Assembly (NCBI GenBank): GCA_016210805.1 | Contig: JACQTL010000144.1 | Coordinates: 1 to 8,893, forward strand | Length of the DNA stretch: 8,893 nucleotides | From: Actinomycetota bacterium | GTDB taxonomy: Bacteria; Actinomycetota; UBA4738; G016210805 | Direction of reading: 5' to 3' | In this document: piece after piece, positions 1 to 5,289 of the stretch | Numbering within the stretch: the first letter of the stretch is position 1 | Layout of the letters: each line of letters opens with the position of its first letter | Made by a program: the position numbers and the translations under genes | Notes under the pieces: model-generated | The model's input: the letters and a program-made list of their open reading frames with translations, nothing else | Told to the model about the DNA's origin: nothing | The model's database searches: none

Positions 1-674
1 AGGTCCAGGTTGTACTGGTAGTCCATCATACCGGTGTCAGTTCCCTTTCTCTCCGTTTCGCCCATAGGAACGCCGAAGTCCCACTCGGTGTTGTATGTCT
101 TGAAATCGACCCACCCCTGGCCGATCAGGAAATTGACGGCCAGCTTCCAGTCCGTCGTGCCGTTGGGCTTTGCCACCGCGGAAGCGCGCCACCAATCGTC
201 GTTTCCCGGATCGAGGTTGAATGATAGCTGGGTGGTGATGTCCTTGATGTCCCAGTTGGCCTGCTTCTCGCTGAAGACGTACCAGTCCTTTAGCCCTGCC
301 CCCTGACCGGAGGTGTCGTTCCCCTCCCACACCTCCACCCATCCGATCTCGACTTGGTAGCCGGCGTACGAGCCTGTAATTCCCCGGTTGATGTGGGCCG
401 TGCTTAGTGAGACGGCGCCGTAGAAGCCTGTGCTGTCCGGAGGATAGGCGGCGGGACAGGCAGGGTCTAGGTCGCGGTTGCGCATCGTGATCCTGCTGCG
501 CGTGCCGTAGGCGTAGACCGGCGAGCTATCAGAAGGTGACTGGGCGGCTCGTATGAAGATCTGCTCGGCGTTCGAGCAGCTGCCGGCGAAGGCCGCCGTG
601 CCGTCAAGCACGAGCTGAGCCAGAACCAGGATGGCCAGCTCCACGGCGATGAGCCGCCGATCGGATTGCTTCAC
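1..674 (-). CDS. Secreted protein of unknown function, 3' end outside window
   Basis: I do not recognise this protein. The minus strand is open from a GTG at 674 to the left edge, giving 224 codons plus two bases. Residues 1-30 form a clear Sec signal peptide: a charged start (MKQSDRR), a hydrophobic core (LIAVELAILVLAQLVL) and a likely AFA|GS cleavage site. The mature part is rich in Trp, Tyr, Asp, Asn and Gly, for example VEVWEGNDTSG and NDDWWR, which suits an extracellular beta-rich domain, but no catalytic motif stands out. Cys33 and Cys73 could form a disulfide. GTG was chosen because the signal peptide begins there. The frame stays open upstream with no ATG nearby, and the Shine-Dalgarno site is poor (GGGAG about 15 nt upstream). 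Codon use is unlike the rest of the window (CTA, ATA, TCA, ACA and TAT all occur), and one 60-base line counted 57% G+C. Recent acquisition is plausible. Confidence 0.72.
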   Translation of the reverse strand, partial: MKQSDRRLIAVELAILVLAQLVLDGTAAFAGSCSNAEQIFIRAAQSPSDSSPVYAYGTRSRITMRNRDLDPACPAAYPPDSTGFYGAVSLSTAHINRGITGSYAGYQVEIGWVEVWEGNDTSGQGAGLKDWYVFSEKQANWDIKDITTQLSFNLDPGNDDWWRASAVAKPNGTTDWKLAVNFLIGQGWVDFKTYNTEWDFGVPMGETERKGTDTGMMDYQYNLD

Positions 675-723
675 AGCGCAACGCTGGGGCTCCCATTTCC
701 CGTTCGCCAGACGCCCGATGTAC

Positions 724-963
724 CTACGGGGTTTGCTGTAAATTGGCGGTACCCGCGTATGCGACGCGCCCTGGGCTACGGGAGCTCCGGATGGGCTTCT
801 TCGGTCTCGCGTCGACCCGCGTCCAACTTCGCCCCGCGTCCAACTTGGCCCCGCGTCCCCGGTTCAGCTCGCGGATCCGCTCGACGAACCTCGGATCTTG
901 AAGAAACCAAAGCGCCTTGGACCTCCTGCTTCCGCGGTTCGAGTAGCGTCCGCTTTCGTCCAC
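724..963 (-). CDS. Doubtful 79-codon reading frame, possibly a gene remnant
   Basis: This frame begins with GTG inside one copy of the 22-bp direct repeat and ends with TAG about 50 nt upstream of the secreted-protein gene. Its middle (KALWFLQDPRFVERIRELN) looks like plausible helical protein. Its second half simply translates the 17-bp tandem repeat (GRGAKLDAGRSWTRVDA) and then becomes Arg/Ser-rich filler. No Shine-Dalgarno sequence precedes the GTG. The other copy of the repeat (1190-1211) starts the same way (VDESGR) but reaches TGA two codons later, so the shared start is more likely a property of the repeat than of a gene. It is kept only as a low-confidence candidate. Confidence 0.15.
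   Translation of the reverse strand: MDESGRYSNRGSRRSKALWFLQDPRFVERIRELNRGRGAKLDAGRSWTRVDARPKKPIRSSRSPGRVAYAGTANLQQTP
817..858. repeat. 17-bp tandem repeat, about 2.5 copies
   Basis: The unit CCGCGTCCAACTTSGCC occurs at 817-833 and 834-850 and differs at one base (C or G at unit position 14). A partial third copy, CCGCGTCC, follows at 851-858. The period is not a multiple of three, so the copies change reading frame. This argues against a selected protein repeat. Confidence 0.85.
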
Positions 964-967
964 GGTG
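946..967. repeat. 22-bp direct repeat, copy 1
   Basis: This copy begins GCGTCCGCTTTC and ends GTCCACGGTG. It matches 1190-1211 at all 22 positions in the same orientation, with starts 244 bp apart. The flanking bases do not match. No inverted partner was found in the gap. Confidence 0.85.
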
Positions 968-1185
968 TCCGAGTTTATGGCTGTCTGAAGCCCTTCGCGT
1001 CGTTCAGCCGGTTCCAGGGGCCGTTCCGGCGACGGCCGCCACTTGAGAGGGCGGTCCGGCCCCGTTTGCCTAACCTGTGCAGAAGTCGCAAGACACCTAC
1101 GTAAGCTCGAAGTGGTCGGAAAGGGAGCTGGCGAATCGCTCCACCGCCTTGGCTCTCAACCCCCCGGTTGACACGGTCCGACCTC

Positions 1186-1218
1186 ATGGGCGTCCGCTTT
1201 CGTCCACGGTGCGCCCAT
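1186..1218. repeat. Inverted repeat framing direct-repeat copy 2
   Basis: ATGGGCG at 1186-1192 and CGCCCAT at 1212-1218 are perfect reverse complements separated by 19 nt. The loop is essentially the second copy of the 22-bp repeat. The structure has no T-run, so it is not a typical intrinsic terminator. It could be chance, a recombination-site-like structure or a folded RNA element. Confidence 0.45.
1190..1211. repeat. 22-bp direct repeat, copy 2
   Basis: This copy is identical to 946-967. Unlike copy 1 it is bracketed by a 7-bp inverted repeat (see 1186-1218), so almost all of it lies in the loop of a potential hairpin. Confidence 0.85.
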
Positions 1219-1355
1219 CCCGGACGGTGCCCGCACTCGCTTACTCCCTGTCTCGGCCCCACCCGGGACGCGCTCGGCTGAAGCGAGCCAGGCGCTGACC
1301 GGCCCGGGGCGTCGTGAACCCGGCGGGCTCTCCTCTCGCGCGCTGGGCGCGATCG

Positions 1356-2654
1356 CTACGTTGCGAGGTACCGGGCCACGGCGAACTTCGAGTTCGTGGT
1401 GCTGCTCGCGCCGGAGTACCCCGCGACCACGAGATCGCCGTTCGCGTCGATGTCGACGGCCCACGCCGCATCCACCTGCGCGGTGAAGTTGGTGAAGACC
1501 TTCCCGCCGGTGCCGAAGCTCGCGTCCAGCGTGCCGTCGGTGGCGTACCGGGCCAGGGCGAACCGTCCGCCCTGGCCGCTCGCGAAGCCGACCGCGACGA
1601 TCTCCTGGTCGCCCTGGACCACGAGGTCGTACGCCCAGTCGCTCCCCGTCGTGAACTGGGTCGTCTGCTTGCCGTCGCCGCTGAACGTGGTGTCGAGCGT
1701 CCCGTCGGCGTTGTACCGGGCCAGGGCGAACCTGGGGTTGGTCCCGCCCGCCGCGGCGCTCCCTGCGGCGACGATCTTCTGGTCCGCCTGGACGGCCAGC
1801 CCGAGCAGGGAGTCCGACCAGGCGGTGAAGTTCGTCGTCTGCTTGCCGTCGCCGCTGAACGTGGTGTCGAGCGTCCCGTCCGGGTTGTACCGCACCAGGG
1901 CGAACTTGCTGTTGGTGGACGTGATCTCCGCCACGCCGCCGGCGACGATCTTCCCGTCGTCCTGGACGGCCACGGCATTCGCCCAGTCGAGCTTGTTGAC
2001 GGTGATGTCGGTCAGCACCTTGCCGTCGCCGCTGAACGTGGTGTCGAGCGTCCCGTCCGGGTTGTATCGGGCCACCGCGAACCTCGGGTTGGCGCCGCCC
2101 GCCGCTCCCACCCCGACGACCACGATCTTGCCGTCGTCCTGCAGTGTCATGTCGGCGACCGCGTCGTCCTTCACGGTGAACTGCGTGGTTGCCTTGCCGT
2201 CGCCGCCGCCGAACGCGGTGTCGAGCGTCCCGTCGGCGTTGTATCGGGCCACCCCGAACATCGAGTTGCCCGAGCCGATGCCCACGTCCCCCGCAGCCAC
2301 GATCTTCCCGTCGTCCTGGATGGCCAGCCCCCAGACGGCGTCGTACTGCGCCGTCCAGTTGGTGAAGACCTTGCCGTCGCCGCTGAACGTGGTGTCGAGC
2401 GTCCCGTCCGGGTTCAGCCGGGCCAGGGCCCACCGGATCCCCTGGCCCGCCGCCTGCCCCCCGACCACGATCTTCCCGTCGTCCTGGATGGCGAGCTTCC
2501 ACCCAGCGTCGAAGCCCGTGGTGAGGTCCACGGTCCGCTTGCCGTCGGTGCTGAACGTCGTGTCGAGGTCCCCCGGATCGGCGTGAGCCGCCGTGGCGGA
2601 GATCGCCACGAAGATCGATGCGACCAGGACGGATACCGGCGCGCGAAACCGCAT
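1356..2654 (-). CDS. Secreted delta-60 repeat beta-propeller protein
   Basis: This is a 432-aa exported protein made almost entirely of delta-60 repeats (family modelled as TIGR02608). Residues 1-25 are a signal peptide (MRFRAPVSVLVASIFVAISA..., AHA|DP cleavage). The motif LDTTF or a close variant occurs at residues 30, 86, 144, 203, 262, 320 and 376, each followed by a DGK-type turn. Each unit then carries a (Q)DDGKIV strand and an RFALARYNPDGT strand. The protein starts at the LDTTF strand and ends at ARYLAT, so the N-terminal strand could close a seven-bladed propeller; this is inferred. There is no membrane anchor, sorting signal or catalytic motif, so its ligand is unknown. ATG at 2654 is preceded by GAGGAAGGG at an 8-nt spacing, which fixes the start. 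It lies 219 bp downstream of the anti-sigma-like gene on the same strand, so it may be read through from that gene or have its own promoter. Confidence 0.9.
   Translation of the reverse strand: MRFRAPVSVLVASIFVAISATAAHADPGDLDTTFSTDGKRTVDLTTGFDAGWKLAIQDDGKIVVGGQAAGQGIRWALARLNPDGTLDTTFSGDGKVFTNWTAQYDAVWGLAIQDDGKIVAAGDVGIGSGNSMFGVARYNADGTLDTAFGGGDGKATTQFTVKDDAVADMTLQDDGKIVVVGVGAAGGANPRFAVARYNPDGTLDTTFSGDGKVLTDITVNKLDWANAVAVQDDGKIVAGGVAEITSTNSKFALVRYNPDGTLDTTFSGDGKQTTNFTAWSDSLLGLAVQADQKIVAAGSAAAGGTNPRFALARYNADGTLDTTFSGDGKQTTQFTTGSDWAYDLVVQGDQEIVAVGFASGQGGRFALARYATDGTLDASFGTGGKVFTNFTAQVDAAWAVDIDANGDLVVAGYSGASSTTNSKFAVARYLAT
1513..2576 (-). repeat. Seven in-gene DNA repeats, period 168-177 bp
   Basis: The segment encoding LDTTF recurs with plus-strand block starts at 1513, 1681, 1855, 2032, 2209, 2383 and 2551. 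The spacings are 168, 174, 177, 177, 174 and 168 bp. The copies at 1681, 1855, 2032 and 2383 share the same long run of bases beginning CTGAACGTGGTGTCGAGC, including third codon positions. That implies recent duplication or gene conversion of the inner units. The outer copies (1513 and 2551) have diverged more. Confidence 0.88.
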
Positions 2655-2829
2655 GATGCCAACCCTTCCTCGAGGATCCGCCGGACCCCGGGCGGCTGGG
2701 GTCTCCCCCGACCCTGCGCGAGGCCCTTGCCATGGTGCGTTGCTTCAGCTGCCATCCTCGGTCCCAGCAGCCACGCTTGTCCAGCGCGGACGGAGTTTCG
2801 GCCGTGTGCCCCTCGGTACATGCACGCCG

Positions 2830-2850
2830 CGACGGGAACTTCCCCGGTCG
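2830..2850 (-). terminator. Possible weak hairpin after the anti-sigma-like gene
   Basis: Read on the minus strand, CGAC...GGG-AAGTT-CCC-GTCG can fold about 24 nt beyond the TAG of the membrane protein gene. Two unpaired bases interrupt one arm and there is no T-run. It may slow transcription or separate the sigma operon from the propeller gene, but the support is only structural. The remaining leader (2655-2829) shows no riboswitch I could recognise and no clear promoter. Confidence 0.25.
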
Positions 2851-2873
2851 AGGCCCCGTGCGAGGGCGAGCCG

Positions 2874-3950
2874 CTACGCGACGGGCTGGAGCGCGGACCA
2901 GATGACCACCACGCCCTCGCCGTAGCGGTCCTCCACGGCCTGGCGCTGCTCGTCCGTCACGATCGCCACGCCGAGCTCGACCTGGTTGTGGACGACGTCG
3001 GTGCTCGACCACAGGACCAGCAGCCCGAACTCGCTCTCCGCGCCGTCGGTGAGCTCCCGCTGGATCCGGCTCAGCTCGGACTGGGAGCGTTCGTGCTCCA
3101 CCATGCAGAGCGGGCCGCCCCACAGCCTCTCTAGTTCCGCCCGGTGTTGATCCAGGTCCCGGGTGAAGGCGGCGGTCACCACGATGTCGTTCGGCCCGTA
3201 CGGGCCCTCGCCGACGGGCTCGATCGTGTAGTCGATCCAGAAGCCCGCGCCGTCGGGGTGCTTCTCCGTGTACCTGAGCGCGGCCTGCAGGTGCTCGTCC
3301 GTGGTGCGGTCGGGGTCCGGCGCGACCCATCCGCCCTCCGGCTCGAGGCAGGGGGTCTCGATCGCGCTCCCGATATCGGGGTAGGGCTGCGGGGGGCCCA
3401 CCTCTACCAGGGTGAACGACTCGCCGTCGTAGGTCCCCACCACGTGGTAGTCGCCCCACGTTACGCCCGACAGCCGCTCCTCGCCCTCCACCCGGTCCCA
3501 GTCCCAGTTCGCGACGGGGATGTTCCCGCACTGCGGGGGGAGGGACTCGAGCACCCCGCTGAGGCAGAGCATCGCGGGCTTCCCGGGGGCCTCGAGCACC
3601 ACGGTCGTCCCCTCGTAGAGCTGCTCGCCCGTCCCGACGGGCTCGGGGGAAGTCGTCCCGGAGGGTGACGCTGTGGGGGAGCCGGCCGTGCCGCTCGAGT
3701 CGCCGTTCCTCAGGGGGGCGAAGGCGCGCCACAGCGCCCAGCCGGCCGGCACCACCAGCAGGAGCACGACGGTGGCCGTGGCCAGCCGGGGCCACTGGAC
3801 CCTCCGCGCGCGCACGTCCCCCGGCTCGGACTCGGACCCCATGATCGAGCCGAGCAGGGCCCGGGCCTCCGGCGAGCCGGGGTCGGCGGCGTCCCGGTCG
3901 GCGACCGGGTCGAGCCGGCGGAGGTGGTCGAAGGCTCGCGACCGCCTCAT
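2874..3950 (-). CDS. Single-pass membrane protein, probable anti-sigma factor
   Basis: This 358-aa protein is probably the membrane partner of the ECF sigma factor encoded immediately upstream. Residues 1-54 are a short charged cytoplasmic segment (RAFDHLRRLDPVADRD...). Residues 55-75 form one transmembrane helix (LATATVVLLLVVPAGWALW). Residues 84-106 are a Ser/Thr/Pro/Gly linker, and the rest is extracytoplasmic. The outer part has four cysteines (129, 141, 201, 282), aromatic-rich segments (VANWDWD; GVTWGDYHVVGTYDG) and a C-terminal alpha/beta-looking half (residues 255-358). No zinc-binding HxxxCxxC anti-sigma motif is present, so the role is inferred from overlap, topology and order. The start is ATG at 3950, with GGGAGGGGG at suitable spacing, and ATGA overlaps the sigma stop, implying translational coupling. 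An alternative is a general envelope protein co-transcribed with sigma. Confidence 0.8.
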   Translation of the reverse strand: MRRSRAFDHLRRLDPVADRDAADPGSPEARALLGSIMGSESEPGDVRARRVQWPRLATATVVLLLVVPAGWALWRAFAPLRNGDSSGTAGSPTASPSGTTSPEPVGTGEQLYEGTTVVLEAPGKPAMLCLSGVLESLPPQCGNIPVANWDWDRVEGEERLSGVTWGDYHVVGTYDGESFTLVEVGPPQPYPDIGSAIETPCLEPEGGWVAPDPDRTTDEHLQAALRYTEKHPDGAGFWIDYTIEPVGEGPYGPNDIVVTAAFTRDLDQHRAELERLWGGPLCMVEHERSQSELSRIQRELTDGAESEFGLLVLWSSTDVVHNQVELGVAIVTDEQRQAVEDRYGEGVVVIWSALQPVA

Positions 3951-4489
3951 GAGTCCCCCTCCCGTCTCCGCGCTCCCTCGGTCGCCCGCTCGGGCGCCTC
4001 CAGGGCTCGGGCCAGGCGGCCCCGGGCCCGGTGCAGGCGTACGTAGAACGTCGGCACCGAGCAGCCCACCACGCGGGCCGCCCATCTCGGAGAGAGCCCG
4101 TCCCAGGCAACCAGCATCAGGACCTCCCGGTCGCCGTCCGACAGCTGCCCGAACGCCCTGGCCACCTCGGCCCGCTCGACCACCGTGGACCCTGGATCGC
4201 CGCCCGGCGATGCTCCCTCCACCGTCGCGAGCACCGGCCTGCGGGCCTCCGCCCTCCTCGCGTTGGCCAGCACGCGCCGGGCCACGCCGAGCAGCCAGGG
4301 GAGGGCGTCGTCGGGCACGTCGCCGATCCGCCGCCACGCCGTCGTGAACACCTCGGCCACCACGTCGGCCGGGTCGTCCGGCGTCCTTCGCCTGACGTAT
4401 GCGTTCACCTGCGGGTAGAGCTGCGTGAACATGGCCTCGAACCTCAGCCTGGGGTCCTCGTCTCCGGGCCGCCCCCGCTCCGTGGGCAT
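3947..4489 (-). CDS. ECF-type RNA polymerase sigma factor
   Basis: This 180-aa protein is an extracytoplasmic-function sigma-70 factor that would direct RNA polymerase to a small regulon, probably envelope-related. Region 2 spans about residues 17-82: RLRFEAMFTQLYPQVNAYV, then DPADVVAEVFTTAWRR (the region 2.2-type helix) and PWLLGVARRVLANARR. A short linker (about 85-105) leads to region 4 at 108-165. There FGQLSDGDREVLMLVAWDGLS is followed by the helix-turn-helix WAARVVGCSVPTFYVRLHRARGRL. The length is normal for the class. ATG at 4489 fits the usual N-terminal length, although the Shine-Dalgarno site is weak (GGGATGGGTGG abuts it). The frame is open further upstream, but that part lies in the promoter and divergent gene. 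The gene overlaps the next by ATGA. The ECF-style promoter at 4536-4564 suggests it drives its own operon. Confidence 0.93.
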   Translation of the reverse strand: MPTERGRPGDEDPRLRFEAMFTQLYPQVNAYVRRRTPDDPADVVAEVFTTAWRRIGDVPDDALPWLLGVARRVLANARRAEARRPVLATVEGASPGGDPGSTVVERAEVARAFGQLSDGDREVLMLVAWDGLSPRWAARVVGCSVPTFYVRLHRARGRLARALEAPERATEGARRREGDS

Positions 4490-4535
4490 CCACCCATCCC
4501 GTGTCCGGCGAACGGCGCTTCTTACCACTCGAACC

Positions 4536-4564
4536 GAGACGGCCCGCCCCGGCCTAAAGGTTCC
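4536..4564 (-). promoter_or_regulatory. ECF-type promoter of the sigma operon
   Basis: On the minus strand GGAACC (4564-4559) and CGTCTC (4541-4536) are separated by exactly 17 nt. This matches the known ECF consensus of an AAC-containing -35 element and a CGTC -10 element. Transcription would start near 4529, leaving a leader of about 40 nt before the ATG. Recognition by the sigma factor encoded just downstream is inferred from the common autoregulation of such operons. Confidence 0.65.
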
Positions 4565-4573
4565 CCCGCCTGC

Positions 4574-4587
4574 GGGACCTTCGTCCC
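4574..4587. repeat. Perfect 5-bp palindrome between divergent genes
   Basis: GGGAC-CTTC-GTCCC lies 10 bp upstream of the -35 element of the sigma promoter and about 70 bp upstream of the 2TM gene. It could be an operator half-pair or a hairpin in the plus-strand leader. It is short enough to occur by chance at this G+C content. Confidence 0.25.
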
Positions 4588-4657
4588 TGTCGCCTCCCGC
4601 CTTCCGCTGAGAGCCTCGGGTGGCGTGGTCCGCCCGCGGGCTAAGGAGGCGATCCGC

Positions 4658-4957
4658 ATGGCTGTCGAGCAGGAGGCAGGTCGGGAGGGGCTCCCCGGGA
4701 GCGACCGGGAGGACGAGCTCCGCAAGGAGGCGGTCGCTCGACTCCGGAAGAGGTCCGAGCTCGGCGCCCACCTCATGGCCTACGTGCTGGTCAACGCGGT
4801 GCTGGTCGCGGTGTGGGCCATGACCGGGCCGACGCTCTTCTGGCCGGCCTTCCCGATGCTGGGTTGGGGCATCGGCCTGTTCTTCCACGCCTGGGACGTG
4901 TTCCGGCGGGCGCCATCCGAGGAGCGGATCCGCCGGGAGATGCACAGGCTGGCCTGA
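4658..4957 (+). CDS. 2TM domain-containing small membrane protein
   Basis: This 99-aa protein matches the 2TM domain pattern (PF13239). A charged, probably helical N-terminal part (DELRKEAVARLRKRSEL, residues 19-35) leads into a first membrane helix, HLMAYVLVNAVLVAVWAMTG (38-57). A short turn with TLFWPAFPMLGW is followed by the second helix, GWGIGLFFHAWDVF (69-82), and a basic tail. In other bacteria this domain occurs alone or beside histidine kinases and transcriptional regulators, and its function is not well defined. The start is decided by a perfect AAGGAGG at 4643-4649, 8 nt before ATG. It is divergent from the sigma gene with a 168-bp shared upstream region, so the two may be co-regulated. 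No clear plus-strand promoter was recognised. Confidence 0.85.
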   Translation: MAVEQEAGREGLPGSDREDELRKEAVARLRKRSELGAHLMAYVLVNAVLVAVWAMTGPTLFWPAFPMLGWGIGLFFHAWDVFRRAPSEERIRREMHRLA

Positions 4958-5015
4958 GCGGCCGCGAACCCCCGTCCGTCGTACGCTTCCGGCCGACCGA
5001 CTGGGAGGAGAGGCC

Positions 5016-5228
5016 ATGCGCTACGTCTTCGCGCTGCCGGCCGCGGGAGCCGGGTTCTTCATCGCGGCCTGGATCCTGATGCTGTTCGCCGGGGCGCTCT
5101 CCGACGATGTGGGGATCGAGCCGTTCGGCTACGTCACCTCGATGGTGGCCACGATCGCGCTCTGGCTGGTCCTGGCTCCGGCGATCGGGGCGATCGTGTC
5201 TTCGTCGAAGAGCTGGCGACGCAGCTAG
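5016..5228 (+). CDS. Small hypothetical membrane protein, 70 aa
   Basis: I do not recognise the family. The protein is nearly all membrane: helix one covers residues 5-27 (FALPAAGAGFFIAAWILMLF), a short loop SDDVGIEPFG follows, helix two covers 39-61 (YVTSMVATIALWLVLAPAIG), and the tail is basic (SSSKSWRRS). A GGAGGAGAGG site ends a few bases before ATG at 5016, which supports a real gene. It lies 58 bp downstream of the 2TM gene on the same strand, so the two could form a small operon. The positive-inside rule places the basic C-terminus in the cytoplasm. The size and topology would suit a membrane-stabilising or accessory subunit, but nothing in the sequence points to a partner. Confidence 0.7.
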   Translation: MRYVFALPAAGAGFFIAAWILMLFAGALSDDVGIEPFGYVTSMVATIALWLVLAPAIGAIVSSSKSWRRS

Positions 5229-5243
5229 TCCAGCTCAGACTAG
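5225..5243. terminator. Hairpin between convergent genes
   Basis: CTAGTC (5225-5230) and GACTAG (5238-5243) are perfect reverse complements around a 7-nt loop, and the left arm includes the TAG stop of the 70-aa gene. It is followed by ATCAAGAACCCCCC rather than a T-run, so it is at best a weak bidirectional terminator for the convergent genes ending at 5228 and 5290. Confidence 0.35.
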
Positions 5244-5289
5244 TATCAAGAACCCCCCAGGCGACCCCGCCCCGCGAGCGTGGTCCGGG

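Larger units (their letters stand above)
675..1355. other. 681-bp gap without a convincing gene, repeat-bearing
   Basis: No frame on either strand combines a good start, a ribosome site and recognisable protein. The minus strand contains short protein-like pieces broken by stops, for example LRAKAVERFASSLSDHFELT ending in TAG at about 1100, and FLQDPRFVERIRELNRG at about 875-925. These could be remnants of decayed genes, but I cannot name a parent family. The stretch also holds a 17-bp tandem repeat (817-858), a 22-bp perfect direct repeat (946-967 and 1190-1211) and a hairpin (1186-1218). No tRNA, transposase or paired terminal inverted repeats were found. Downstream of the propeller gene (minus strand, below 1355) there is no stem followed by a T-run. 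A 5-bp GCTCG/CGAGC stem lies at 1272-1288 but is unremarkable. Confidence 0.55.

Noticed and set aside
34..306. 90-codon plus-strand frame at the left edge
   Set aside because: It lies antisense to the secreted-protein gene and has no ribosome site or recognisable domain.
37..342. Minus-strand frame MGGGVGGERH...
   Set aside because: It is out of frame with the open, signal-peptide-bearing frame that starts at 674 and explains the whole segment better.
920..960. GGTTCGAGT resembling a tRNA T-loop
   Set aside because: The flanking bases do not form a T-stem, and no acceptor or anticodon stems fit around it.
675..1355. Complete insertion sequence
   Set aside because: No transposase motif, no paired terminal inverted repeats and no target-site duplication were found.
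1513..2576. CRISPR-like periodic repeats
   Set aside because: The 168-177 bp period is in frame and encodes protein repeats, and there are no short spacers.
1396..2586. 396-codon plus-strand frame opposite the propeller gene
   Set aside because: Its periodic sequence mirrors the minus-strand repeats, with no independent evidence of coding.
2655..2829. Possible riboswitch in the leader of the propeller gene (c-di-GMP or c-di-AMP type considered)
   Set aside because: The conserved cores of those classes are not visible. The leader only has a ribosome site at 2663-2671.
1314..3134. 606-codon plus-strand frame opposite the propeller gene
   Set aside because: Its repeats (ERGVERPV and similar) are the complement of the delta-60 repeats. 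It lacks a plausible fold and a ribosome site.
1156..4110. Very long minus-strand open frame spanning the propeller and anti-sigma genes
   Set aside because: It is an Arg/Gly-rich frame caused by high G+C. It overlaps two genes with signal peptide, domains and ribosome sites in another frame.
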